Assembly: GCA_020634895.1 (NCBI GenBank)
Contig: JACKAV010000007.1
Span: 186,001 to 250,000 of the forward strand
Length of the DNA: 64,000 nucleotides
Direction of reading: 5' to 3'
DNA from: Anaerolineales bacterium
Lineage (GTDB): Bacteria > Chloroflexota > Anaerolineae > Anaerolineales > Villigracilaceae
The position numbers and the translations under genes were made by a program. Of this stretch, positions 16,573 through 23,971 are shown one piece after another; position 1 is the stretch's first letter; every line of letters begins with the position of its first letter. Below the pieces are notes generated by a model. That model made no database searches and had not been told where the DNA came from. It saw only the letters and a program-made list of their open reading frames with translations.

Positions 16573-16626
16573 GGAGTTATCAGTGAACAGTTATCAGTGG
16601 TGGTTTGACTGATGACTGTTCACTGA
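16573..16626. repeat. ATCAGT-type inverted repeat spacer, second copy
   Basis: GTTATCAGTGAACAGTTATCAGT on the left and its complement ACTGATGACTGTTCACTGA on the right. Same family as 8880-8937. Confidence 0.65.
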
Positions 16627-16643
16627 CCTACTGTTTTCTGCTC

Positions 16644-17045
16644 TTAACGAACGCCGCAGACGAGCCAGTTGCCGTCTTGTTCGATGACTTCGTAGGTGCG
16701 GTCGGCGAGGTCGAGGGATTGGGGTTCGCCGTTGTAGCTCATGTTGAGCATGCCGGTGCAGTCGACGAGGGTTTTGTCGCCGTCTGCACCAGATTCGGTG
16801 CAGGACATTCCGTCCACGGTGACTTCGACGAGGGCGAAGGAGTCGAGTTCGATGAGGGCGTCATCTTCCCAGTCGGCGCAGGAGTTGGAGATGAGGGCGG
16901 CTTGGTCTTTACTTGCAAGGGCGGTGATGTAGCCTTCAACTGCGGGGGCTGCTCCGCCACTTGCGGATGCTTCGCAGGCGACGAGGAGAATGCTCAGGGC
17001 GAGCATGAGAATGGTGAGTTTGGTACGCAAAGGTTGTTCCTCCAT
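16644..17045 (-). CDS. Small hypothetical lipoprotein
   Basis: 133 residues from ATG 17045 (a TTG four codons upstream is the alternative). Lipoprotein signal with a hydrophobic core LTILMLALSILLVAC; the mature part begins after that Cys with ASASGGAAP. It has four further Cys (SNSCADWED, GMSCTES, LVDCTGM, WLVCGVR) that could make two disulfides, and acidic composition, and resembles small cystatin/NTF2-like surface domains only in a general way. First gene of the acylation operon and the only one with no clear dlt counterpart. I do not recognise the family. Confidence 0.6.
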   Translation of the reverse strand: MEEQPLRTKLTILMLALSILLVACEASASGGAAPAVEGYITALASKDQAALISNSCADWEDDALIELDSFALVEVTVDGMSCTESGADGDKTLVDCTGMLNMSYNGEPQSLDLADRTYEVIEQDGNWLVCGVR

Positions 17046-17177
17046 GGGTTGGGTCAAACGATTGCGGATTATAGCATGGAGAGAAAAGCAAAAATTCTTA
17101 ACGCGAATTTACGAATAAAAATTCGAGCCATTCGATCATTCGGGCAATTTGTGTTAATCTTTTCTTCATCATTTCCC

Positions 17178-17206
17178 TTGACTCATTCCCCGCCCCGGCA
17201 TAGAAT
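17178..17206 (+). promoter_or_regulatory. his operon promoter
   Basis: TTGACT (17178-17183), 17-base spacer, TAGAAT (17201-17206). The expected transcription start (~17213) is only a few bases before the leader-peptide ATG at 17217, so the leader would be translated from a leaderless or nearly leaderless transcript. Confidence 0.65.
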
Positions 17207-17216
17207 ACCGCCCAAC

Positions 17217-17306
17217 ATGAATTACAAGTCCGCGCTCAAGCACCACCATCATCACATTCAACCTCCGCATGGTCGGGAGGTTTATGTGTGCGTACCTGTA
17301 AACTGA
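17217..17306 (+). CDS. hisL: his operon leader peptide
   Basis: 29 codons, ATG 17217 to TGA 17304-17306. The peptide starts MNYKSALK and then has five consecutive His (codons CAC CAC CAT CAT CAC, 17241-17255) plus another His at position 18. This is the classic sensor of histidyl-tRNA supply: with little charged tRNA the ribosome stalls on the His run. It is followed by a terminator and hisG. No ribosome site is seen, in line with the promoter lying directly upstream. Confidence 0.9.
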   Translation: MNYKSALKHHHHHIQPPHGREVYVCVPVN

Positions 17307-17362
17307 CAGATACTCTTACTTCACCTCATCAAGCCCCGACCCTGCGTCGGGGCTTTTTGTTA
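17259..17362 (+). promoter_or_regulatory. his transcription attenuator
   Basis: Three mutually exclusive pairings are visible. (1:2) AACCTCC (17260-17266) with GGAGGTT (17276-17282). (2:3 antiterminator) GGTCGGG (17271-17277) with CCCGACC (17335-17341). (3:4 terminator) AGCCCCGAC (17332-17340) with GTCGGGGCT (17346-17354), followed by TTTTTGTT. A ribosome stalled at the His codons covers arm 1 and frees arm 2 to form the antiterminator; a ribosome at the stop codon lets 1:2 form, so the terminator forms. Confidence 0.85.
17332..17362 (+). terminator. Attenuator terminator before hisG
   Basis: Nine-base stem AGCCCCGAC / GTCGGGGCT with 5-base loop and a T-rich tail. Confidence 0.9.
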
Positions 17363-17377
17363 TCTACCCCCACCCGT

Positions 17378-17423
17378 CCTCCCCCAAATACGACGGACGA
17401 ACTTCCGTCGTATTTGGGGGAGG
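17378..17423. repeat. Perfect 20-bp inverted repeat
   Basis: CCTCCCCCAAATACGACGGA (17378-17397) and its exact complement (17404-17423) around a 6-base loop. No T-run follows, so it is not a simple terminator. Lies between the attenuator and hisG. Confidence 0.85.
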
Positions 17424-17505
17424 TGCCTGCGATAGCACATCGTCCCGATGTCCTTCGGGAGGCGGAGGGGGCAACTACCAGATACAAAATTAAAGGAAAC
17501 CTTTT

Positions 17506-18507
17506 ATGACCCAACGCTCAACCCTCCGCCTCTCCCTTCCCTCCAAAGGACGCCTCATGGACGACTCGCTCGACTTCCTCGCCGAGTGCGGACTCTCTGT
17601 GCAGAAACTGAATCCACGTCAGTATCAGGCGAAGATGCCCGCGCTTCCTGAGTTGACCGTCCTCTTTCAACGCCCAGGCGACATCGTCGTCAGCGTCCGC
17701 CAAGGCAGCGTGGACTTTGGCATCACGGGCATCGACGTGCTCGAAGAAAATCGCGGCGACAACAGCGAGATCATTGTCCTGCATGACGAACTTGGCTATG
17801 GCGGCTGTGCGCTCATGCTCGCTATCCCCGAAGCATGGGATGAAGTCACCGACATTCCATCACTGAAAAAGTATGTGACGACTCTCAACCGTCCGCTGAG
17901 AGTGGCGACAAAATTCCCCGTTCTCACCGAACGCTTCCTCAATCAACAAGAGATTCCGCACACGCTCATCACCGCCGAAGGAACTCTCGAAACCGCGCCT
18001 ACCATCGGTTACGCCGATATCATCTCTGACCTTGTTTCGTCGGGTCAGACCCTGCAAGATAATCGTTTGCGTGCGCTGCGTGATGGAGTCATCCAAGCCT
18101 CGCAAGCCGCGCTCATTGCAAACCGCAAAGCCTTGCAGACGAATCCATCTGCGCTGGAGATGGCGCGTCGCTTGCTCGAGTACATTGAGGCGCACATGCG
18201 GGCGAAGGAAAATCTTCTGGTCATTGCAAACATGCGCGGGCGGAGTCCCGAAGCGATCGCATCCAAACTATTTGAAGAAACATCGGTCGGCGGTCTGCAA
18301 GGTCCCACCGTCAGCCCCATCATCACGCGCGAACCGAATCAAGATTGGCATTCCGTCACCATCGTCGTGCCGCGCAAACGCCTGCCGCAAGCCATCAGCG
18401 AATTACGCGCCATCGGCGGCAGCGGCATAATCGTCTCACCCGTCACCTATATCTTCGAAGAAGAGCCGCCGCGCTACACCGCCATGCTCGCGGCACTGAA
18501 AGGATAA
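17506..18507 (+). CDS. hisG: ATP phosphoribosyltransferase, long form
   Basis: 333 residues. First step of histidine synthesis: ATP plus PRPP to phosphoribosyl-ATP. Opens with LRLSLPSKGRLMDDSLDFL; periplasmic-binding-like catalytic halves follow, including QGSVDFGITGIDVLEE and the PRPP-loop region EGTLETAPTIGYADIISDLVSSGQTL. The C-terminal ~100 residues (from about 230) form the extra regulatory domain of long HisG, which binds histidine for feedback control; thus the enzyme does not need HisZ. Slightly longer than the usual ~300. AAAGGAAA site before the ATG. First structural gene after the attenuator. Confidence 0.95.
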   Translation: MTQRSTLRLSLPSKGRLMDDSLDFLAECGLSVQKLNPRQYQAKMPALPELTVLFQRPGDIVVSVRQGSVDFGITGIDVLEENRGDNSEIIVLHDELGYGGCALMLAIPEAWDEVTDIPSLKKYVTTLNRPLRVATKFPVLTERFLNQQEIPHTLITAEGTLETAPTIGYADIISDLVSSGQTLQDNRLRALRDGVIQASQAALIANRKALQTNPSALEMARRLLEYIEAHMRAKENLLVIANMRGRSPEAIASKLFEETSVGGLQGPTVSPIITREPNQDWHSVTIVVPRKRLPQAISELRAIGGSGIIVSPVTYIFEEEPPRYTAMLAALKG

Positions 18508-18509
18508 CC

Positions 18510-19874
18510 ATGAAACAATACGACCCGCAAACCGCACGCCAAACCATTCTCAAACGCACCCCGCCTGATGAATTCCCCGTCAGCGCGCGCGTGATGGACA
18601 ACATCGAAAAACTTTTTGGTGAACGTCTAACCGCCGAAGCCGCCGTGACTCGCATTTTGAAAGATGTGCGGACTCGCGGTGACGCCGCCCTGCAAGATTG
18701 GACAAAGCGCCTCGATTCTCTGGATCTCAAGCCTGCTCCCGTTTCGACGGCTTTGATTCAGTCCGCGCTTGATTCGATCACTTCCGCGCAGCGTGACGCG
18801 CTCGAAAAAGCCGCAGCCCGCGTCGAAGCCTTTCACAAAAAACAACCGCTGACCTCATGGTTCACCAACGAACTCGGCGGCACCGTCGGGCAGATCATCC
18901 GTCCCATTCAACGTGTCGGCTTGTACGTCCCCGGCGGTACGGCTCCACTTCCTTCGACCGTGTTGATGAGCGCCATCCCTGCACGAGTGGCGGGCGTGAA
19001 AGAGATTGTTGTTGTCACTCCACCAAAGAAAATGCAGAATGCAGAAGGAGGAATGCAGAATCAAAATTCTTCCATAGACCCGATCATTCTCGCCGCCTGT
19101 GCCGTCGCAGGCGTGGATGAAATCTATCCGCTCGGCGGTGCGCAAGCCATCGCCGCGCTCGCGTACGGCACCGAAACCATCCGCCCCGTGGACAAAATTT
19201 TTGGACCTGGCAACCTCTTCGTAACCCTCGCCAAGCGACAAGTCTACGGCGTTGTCGGCATTGACGGGTTGGCAGGTCCCACTGAAACAGTGGTTATCGC
19301 CGATGACTCTGCAAATCCAAGTTGGGTCGCGGCTGATCTGCTCGCCCAAGCCGAACATGATTTACTCGCCTCTGCCATTCTTCTAACTCCCTCCCAAACT
19401 CTCATTCAAAAAGTCCAAGCCGAAGTTGCGAATCAAATTGAACAACGCAGCCGCGCAGACATCATCGTCGCCTCGCTTGAAAATCGCGGCGGCGCGGTGC
19501 TGACCCACGACCTTGCCGAAGCCGTTGACCTCGCCAACGAGTACGCGCCTGAGCACTTGGCGTTATCTGTCACCGAACCGTGGCGCTGGGCAGAGAAGGT
19601 CAATAACGCGGGCGGCGTCTTCATGGGCGAACATTCCTTTGAAGTGCTGGGAGACTATTTAGCAGGTCCTAGCCACGTCATGCCCACAGGCGGATCCGCC
19701 CGCTTTGCCTCCCCGCTCAACGTCTGGGACTTTGTCAAAATCGTCAGCCTTGTGGCGTTGGATGATAAAACCGCACAGGCAGTCGGTCCCACCGCTGCCA
19801 CCCTCGCACAGTCCGAAGGCTTGGACGGGCACGCGAATGCAGCGTTGTTGCGGACGATGGACGATAGACCATAG
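18510..19874 (+). CDS. hisD: Histidinol dehydrogenase, with an apparent repeat-derived insert
   Basis: 454 residues; ATG 18510 lies two bases after the hisG stop with an AAAGGA site. Catalyses the last two oxidations, histidinol to histidine, with NAD and zinc. Conserved parts: YVPGGTAPLPSTVLMSAIPA, LGGAQAIAALAYGTE, KIFGPGNLFVTLAKRQVYG, GPTETVVIADD, EHLALSV and GDYLAGPSHVMPTGG. Between VTPPKK and SIDPIILAA, where relatives have a short turn, there are about 12 extra residues (MQNAEGGMQNQN) encoded by repetitive ATGCAGAA DNA (19029-19072). The last residues MDDRP and the stop also lie in repeat-like DNA. Confidence 0.95.
   Translation: MKQYDPQTARQTILKRTPPDEFPVSARVMDNIEKLFGERLTAEAAVTRILKDVRTRGDAALQDWTKRLDSLDLKPAPVSTALIQSALDSITSAQRDALEKAAARVEAFHKKQPLTSWFTNELGGTVGQIIRPIQRVGLYVPGGTAPLPSTVLMSAIPARVAGVKEIVVVTPPKKMQNAEGGMQNQNSSIDPIILAACAVAGVDEIYPLGGAQAIAALAYGTETIRPVDKIFGPGNLFVTLAKRQVYGVVGIDGLAGPTETVVIADDSANPSWVAADLLAQAEHDLLASAILLTPSQTLIQKVQAEVANQIEQRSRADIIVASLENRGGAVLTHDLAEAVDLANEYAPEHLALSVTEPWRWAEKVNNAGGVFMGEHSFEVLGDYLAGPSHVMPTGGSARFASPLNVWDFVKIVSLVALDDKTAQAVGPTAATLAQSEGLDGHANAALLRTMDDRP
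19029..19072. repeat. ATGCAGAA repeat inside hisD
   Basis: Three copies of ATGCAGAA within about 30 bases, followed by AGAATCAAAATTCT (a small hairpin). The segment keeps the hisD frame and encodes a Gln/Asn-rich insert in a loop of the protein. Confidence 0.65.
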
Positions 19875-19936
19875 ACCGCAATTACCATTTACCAATTACT
19901 TTCTTCACCGTCCACGGTCTACAGTCCACGGTCAAA
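19856..19936. repeat. GGTCTA/TAGACC-type inverted repeat overlapping the hisD stop
   Basis: Left part GGACGATAGACCATAGACCG and right part CCGTCCACGGTCTACAGTCC are roughly complementary. The hisD stop TAG (19872-19874) lies within the left part. Confidence 0.6.
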
Positions 19937-19946
19937 AGGAGACCTT

Positions 19947-21038
19947 ATGCAAATCCGAACCCACCTCGAATCCCTTCCACCTTACACCCCCATCGAGCCG
20001 TTTGAAATCTTATCGGCAAGAATTGGGCGTGAACCGTCGCAGATCGTCAAACTCGACGCGAACGAAAATCCGTATGGCATTTTGCCCGCTGTCCGCGAAG
20101 CATTGGCAGAGATGAATTTCCCCCACATCTACCCCGACCCTGAGTCGCGGGCATTGCGTCAGTCGCTGGCGCAGTTCACAGGTGTGGACGAAGACTATCT
20201 TCTCGCTGGCTCTGGCGCGGACGAATTGCTCGATCTGCTCATGCGCGTCTTCCTTGAACCGAACGAGTGCATCCTCTCCTGCCCACCCACATTTGGCATG
20301 TATCCCTTCGATGCCGAGTTGAATGCCGCGCGTTGTATCGAAGTCCCACGCAACGCAGATTTTTCACTGGACATGGACGCCATTCGTAAGGCAGTTGAGA
20401 CACACAAGCCGAAACTCTTCTTCATCACCTCACCCAATAATCCAGACGGTTCTGTTATTGACGCGAAGATAATTGACAAATTACTTGATTTACCAACTTT
20501 GATTGTTCTGGATGAAGCCTACATTGAATTCGCAGGTGAAAATCTTGGGGCAAGTTTGAGCCGCATTCGTGAAGTGCCGCAGCGTGAAAATCTCGTCGTG
20601 TTGCGCACGTTCAGCAAGTGGGCAGGGTTGGCAGGTCTGCGCATTGGCTACGGCGCGTTCCCCAAATGGCTCATGCCCATCTTGTGGAAGTCCAAGCAGC
20701 CGTACAATGTCAACGTGGCGGCGAGTGTTGCCGCGCAAGCGTCACTGGAAAATGTGGATGAGTTGAAAGTGTTGGTCGAAAAACTCAAGGATGAAAGAAC
20801 CCGCCTCTTCTCCGCGCTGACGGCTGTTCCGTATCTCAAGCCTTATCCTACGCAATCGAACTTCATCCTCTGCCAAGTGAACGGACGTGATGCAGCAGAA
20901 CTCAAAGCAAGGCTGGCGCAGGAATTCGGAGTCTTCATCCGCTACTTCAACAAGCCTGGGCTGAGGGACTTCGTCCGCATTAGTGTTGGAAGACCAAGTG
21001 ATACGGATGTGTTGATTGAAGCGTTAAAGAAAATGTAG
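19947..21038 (+). CDS. hisC: Histidinol-phosphate aminotransferase
   Basis: 363 residues. PLP enzyme converting imidazole-acetol phosphate and glutamate to histidinol phosphate. KLDANENPYG near residue 38 is the usual N-terminal signature; ITSPNNPDGSVI, VLDEAYIEFAGE and the PLP Lys in RTFSKWAGLAGLRIGYG (~residue 225) follow; the C-terminal Arg lies in DFVRISVG. Fold-type I class II aminotransferase of normal length. AAAAGGAG site before the ATG. Its TAG stop is formed by the left arm of the repeat at 21035-21100. Confidence 0.95.
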   Translation: MQIRTHLESLPPYTPIEPFEILSARIGREPSQIVKLDANENPYGILPAVREALAEMNFPHIYPDPESRALRQSLAQFTGVDEDYLLAGSGADELLDLLMRVFLEPNECILSCPPTFGMYPFDAELNAARCIEVPRNADFSLDMDAIRKAVETHKPKLFFITSPNNPDGSVIDAKIIDKLLDLPTLIVLDEAYIEFAGENLGASLSRIREVPQRENLVVLRTFSKWAGLAGLRIGYGAFPKWLMPILWKSKQPYNVNVAASVAAQASLENVDELKVLVEKLKDERTRLFSALTAVPYLKPYPTQSNFILCQVNGRDAAELKARLAQEFGVFIRYFNKPGLRDFVRISVGRPSDTDVLIEALKKM

Positions 21039-21100
21039 GTCACGCTTGCAGCGTGACGAACTCGCAATTGAAAATATGTCACGTTGAAAACGTGACCTAC
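21035..21100. repeat. GTAGGTCACG inverted repeat, supplies the hisC stop
   Basis: Arms GTAGGTCACG (21035-21044) and CGTGACCTAC (21091-21100) with inner hairpins CACGCTTGCAGCGTG and GTCACGTTGAAAACGTGAC. The TAG stop of hisC (21036-21038) lies in the left arm. Confidence 0.85.
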
Positions 21101-21116
21101 GAGAAATGGAGCACGA

Positions 21117-21704
21117 ATGAGAACTTCAGAAGTATCCCGTCAAACGAACGAAACACAGATCGAAATTAAATTAAATCTAGACGGCACGGGCAAACACGAA
21201 ATTTCCACAGGCGTGGGATTTCTCGACCACATGCTAACACATCTTGCTGTGCATGGAATCTTTGACCTGACCGTCAATGCCCAAGGCGATCTGCACATTG
21301 ATGTCCATCACACGGTGGAGGATGTAGCGCTGGCGTTGGGTCAAGCTTTCGATAAGGCGTTGGGTGACCGCAAAGGCATCATCCGCATGGGCGATAGCTT
21401 CGCACCAATGGATGAGACTCTCGCACATGTAGCCATGGATTTGTCGGGGCGTCCGTATGCCGTGGTGCAAGTCGAATGGCATACACCGTATGTAGGCAAT
21501 ATCCCTGTGACGTTGTTCCCGCATTTCTTCGAGTCGTTTGCGGTGCAGGCGCGATGCAATCTCCATGCGCGAGTCTTGTACGGGCGCGATGACCATCATC
21601 AAGCCGAAGCCTTATTCAAAGCCTGGGCGCGCGCGTTGGATATGTCCACTCAGTTTGATGCGAGGCGGGGCGGCGCCGTCCCTTCGACAAAAGGTAGTTT
21701 GTAA
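21117..21704 (+). CDS. hisB: Imidazoleglycerol-phosphate dehydratase
   Basis: 195 residues, the monofunctional size, with no N-terminal phosphatase domain. Dehydrates IGP to imidazole-acetol phosphate with two manganese ions. Metal-binding His clusters are visible: GFLDHMLTHLAVHG, DVHHTVEDVALALG, and GRDDHHQAEALFKAWARAL, plus MDETLAHVAMDLSGRPY. Since the HisB phosphatase part is absent, the histidinol-phosphate phosphatase step must come from another protein; the HAD gene at 24632 is a candidate. GGAG site 8 bases before the ATG. Confidence 0.95.
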   Translation: MRTSEVSRQTNETQIEIKLNLDGTGKHEISTGVGFLDHMLTHLAVHGIFDLTVNAQGDLHIDVHHTVEDVALALGQAFDKALGDRKGIIRMGDSFAPMDETLAHVAMDLSGRPYAVVQVEWHTPYVGNIPVTLFPHFFESFAVQARCNLHARVLYGRDDHHQAEALFKAWARALDMSTQFDARRGGAVPSTKGSL

Positions 21705-21708
21705 TTCG

Positions 21709-21780
21709 CCCTCATCCCCAACCCTTCCCCCGAAGGGGAAGGGAGTCCCCACTCCCTGTGGGAGTGGGCTAGGGTGAGGG
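21709..21780. repeat. CCCTCATCCCC-type inverted repeat
   Basis: Outer complementary ends CCCTCATCCCCAACCC and GGGCTAGGGTGAGGG enclose hairpins CCTTCCCC-cgaa-GGGGAAGG and CCCACTCCC-tgt-GGGAGTGGG. Fills the hisB-hisH spacer. Confidence 0.85.
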
Positions 21781-21795
21781 AGCGAGAGGAAATTT

Positions 21796-22407
21796 ATGAA
21801 AGAAATCATTTTGATTGACGCAGGCACAGGTAATTTACGCTCAGTGCAAAAAGCACTTGAGAGTGTTGGCGCAAATGTTTTAAGAACAGATGACCCGCAA
21901 AAAGTTTTGAATGCCAAGAAAGTTGTGCTGCCCGGCGTAGGTGCATTCGGCGATTTTATGGATGGCATGAAAGCCAAGGGGCTCGATGATGCCGTGAAGC
22001 AAGTCGTTGCACGCGGCGTACTGATGCTGGGAATCTGTGTCGGGATGCAAGCCTTGTTTGAGATCGGGGAAGAGATGGGCGAGCATGAAGGCTTGGGTCT
22101 GTTGCGCGGCACGGTAGTGAAGTTTGCAGATTCATTGTCAGTGAAGATTCCACATACGGGGTGGAATCAACTCACAGTTAAGAAAGAAGCGGCGCTCTTT
22201 GGTCAGATAAAAGATGGGGCGTATGTCTATTTCAATCACTCGTATTATTGTCAGGCGGGAGATTCATCCGATGTAATTGCAACAACCGATTATGGAATCA
22301 ATTACGCGTGCGCAGTGCGGCGTGAAAATATTTTTGGCGTGCAGTTTCATCCTGAAAAGAGTCAGGCGGTGGGACTACGCATTTTGAAAAATTTTGTGGA
22401 GGCGTGA
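21796..22407 (+). CDS. hisH: Imidazole glycerol phosphate synthase, glutaminase subunit
   Basis: 203 residues. Class I glutamine amidotransferase that feeds ammonia to HisF. The nucleophile is Cys in LGICVGMQALFEIGEE (~residue 79) and the His/Glu pair lies in GVQFHPEKSQ near the C-terminus; an oxyanion-strand PGVGAFGDFM precedes. AGAGGAAA site before the ATG. Its TGA overlaps the ATG of hisA by one base, so the two are coupled. Confidence 0.95.
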   Translation: MKEIILIDAGTGNLRSVQKALESVGANVLRTDDPQKVLNAKKVVLPGVGAFGDFMDGMKAKGLDDAVKQVVARGVLMLGICVGMQALFEIGEEMGEHEGLGLLRGTVVKFADSLSVKIPHTGWNQLTVKKEAALFGQIKDGAYVYFNHSYYCQAGDSSDVIATTDYGINYACAVRRENIFGVQFHPEKSQAVGLRILKNFVEA

Positions 22408-23120
22408 TGTTTACAATCTATCCTGCAATTGATTTGCGCGGCGGCAAAGTGGTGCGGTTGAAAGAAGGCGATCCTGCGCGGATAACATCGTACAGCGATG
22501 ACCCCGCCGAGACGGCGAAACGTTGGATCGATGCTGGTTCGGCTTGGTTGCATGTGGTGAACCTCGATGGCGCGTTCGGTGAAAGTGATAACGCGAATCG
22601 TGATGCGCTTGAGTCGATTTTAAAGCTCGGTGCGCGTGTGCAATTTGGCGGCGGCATTCGTTCGATGGATGCGATTGCTGATGTTTTGAAGTTGGGTGTG
22701 AGCCGTGCCATTTTAGGGACGATCGCAATAGAGCAGCCCGACATTGTGCGCGATGCGTTAACAAGTTTTGGCGCGGATCATGTTGCTGTTGGAATCGATG
22801 CACGCGATGGACTCGTCCGCACGCGGGGATGGAAAGATAACAGCGGCGTGCCTGCGCTTGACCTCGCGCTTCAAATGCAGACCTTTGGGCTTGCTACCGT
22901 TATCTTTACCGATGTCAGCCGCGACGGTTTGGGCAGCGGGCTGAATATCCCATCCACCCGCGAGTTGGCTGAAAGCAGTGGACTCGATGTGATCGCTTCG
23001 GGTGGCGTGCATACGATTGAAGATGTAAAAGCGGCGAAAGATGCAGGGCTGGCGGGCTGTATCATCGGGCGGGCGTTGTATGATGGGACGGTTGATTTAC
23101 GAGAAGCATTGCAGGTTTAA
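22407..23120 (+). CDS. hisA: ProFAR isomerase
   Basis: 237 residues, beta/alpha barrel with internal half-repeat. Isomerises ProFAR to PRFAR. First catalytic Asp in YPAIDLRGGKVVRL (~residue 8), second in FTDVSRDGLGSG (~residue 129); phosphate loops FGGGIRS and ASGGVHTIED. Start at the ATG of TGATG overlapping hisH, preferred over a GTG one codon upstream. Confidence 0.95.
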   Translation: MFTIYPAIDLRGGKVVRLKEGDPARITSYSDDPAETAKRWIDAGSAWLHVVNLDGAFGESDNANRDALESILKLGARVQFGGGIRSMDAIADVLKLGVSRAILGTIAIEQPDIVRDALTSFGADHVAVGIDARDGLVRTRGWKDNSGVPALDLALQMQTFGLATVIFTDVSRDGLGSGLNIPSTRELAESSGLDVIASGGVHTIEDVKAAKDAGLAGCIIGRALYDGTVDLREALQV

Positions 23121-23156
23121 GGTTGAAATTTGAAGGTTAACCTGCAACTTTCAACC
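23121..23156. repeat. GGTTGAAA inverted repeat spacer
   Basis: GGTTGAAA (23121-23128) and TTTCAACC (23149-23156) around AAGGTTAACCT. Occupies the hisA-hisF spacer right after the hisA stop. Confidence 0.7.
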
Positions 23157-23168
23157 GATTGGAGAATT

Positions 23169-23924
23169 ATGTTAGCAAAAAGAATCATTCCTTGTTTGGA
23201 TATCAAAGATGGACGCGTGGTAAAAGGCGTGAACTTTGTGAATCTGCGCGATGCAGGCGACCCTGTGGAACAGGCGCGTCTGTACGATGAGCAAGGCGCG
23301 GACGAGTTGGTCTTTCTCGATATTTCTGCGACGCATGAAGGACGCAAAACAACCTTGGAGTTGGTCAGCCGAGTGGCAGAAACGGTTTTTATGCCATTGA
23401 CCGTCGGCGGTGGAATCCGCGAAGTGGACGACATGCGTAATTTGTTGCTGGCTGGCGCGGACAAGGTCAGCGTCAACTCGGCGGCGGTGAAGCGACCTGA
23501 GTTGCTTTCTGAAGGTGCGAGCCGCTTTGGGGCGCAGTGCATTGTGCTGGCGATGGATGCACGCAGGAATGGCTCAAGTTGGGAAGTGTACGTGGCGGGC
23601 GGGCGCACACCCACTGGCATGGACGCGGTCGAGTGGGCAGTCCGTGGCGTGGAGTTGGGCGCAGGCGAAATTCTGCTCACTAGCATGGATGCCGATGGTA
23701 CGCTGGCAGGCTATGATTTGGAATTGACCAGTATCATCTCGAACATGGTCTCCGTACCAGTCATTGCTTCGGGCGGGGCGGGGACGCCCAGTCACTTTGC
23801 GGATGTGCTCACGAAAGGCATGGCAGATGCGGCATTGGCGGCGTCGTTGTTTCATGATGGGAAGTTGAGGATTGGGGAGTTGAAAGAGGAATTGAGATTG
23901 CAGGGTGTACCAGTGAGATTGTGA
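23169..23924 (+). CDS. hisF: Imidazole glycerol phosphate synthase, cyclase subunit
   Basis: 251 residues from ATG 23169, with GGAG eight bases upstream; a longer frame begins 13 codons earlier inside the spacer repeat. Beta/alpha barrel that closes the imidazole ring using ammonia from HisH. Catalytic Asp residues in IPCLDIKDGRVVKGVNF (~11) and LTSMDADGTLAGYD (~130); phosphate loops VGGGIRE and ASGGAGTPSHF. Normal length. Confidence 0.95.
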   Translation: MLAKRIIPCLDIKDGRVVKGVNFVNLRDAGDPVEQARLYDEQGADELVFLDISATHEGRKTTLELVSRVAETVFMPLTVGGGIREVDDMRNLLLAGADKVSVNSAAVKRPELLSEGASRFGAQCIVLAMDARRNGSSWEVYVAGGRTPTGMDAVEWAVRGVELGAGEILLTSMDADGTLAGYDLELTSIISNMVSVPVIASGGAGTPSHFADVLTKGMADAALAASLFHDGKLRIGELKEELRLQGVPVRL

Positions 23925-23957
23925 AGTGACCAGTAATCAGTAACCAGTGTTCAGTTA
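23925..23957. repeat. ATCAGT-type repeat, third copy (half element)
   Basis: GTGACCAGTAATCAGTAACCAGTGTTCAGTTA, direct repeats of CAGTAA/CAGT without the complementary arm. Same family as 8880-8937 and 16573-16626. Confidence 0.55.
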
Positions 23958-23971
23958 GAAAAAGAGGAAAG

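Noticed and set aside
16605..17216. Upstream part of the long plus-strand frame that contains the his leader peptide
   Set aside because: It is antisense to the small lipoprotein gene; only the last 29 codons, after a promoter, form the leader peptide.
17378..17423. 20-bp palindrome as a second terminator of the his leader
   Set aside because: No T-run follows the stem, and the attenuator terminator is already complete upstream.
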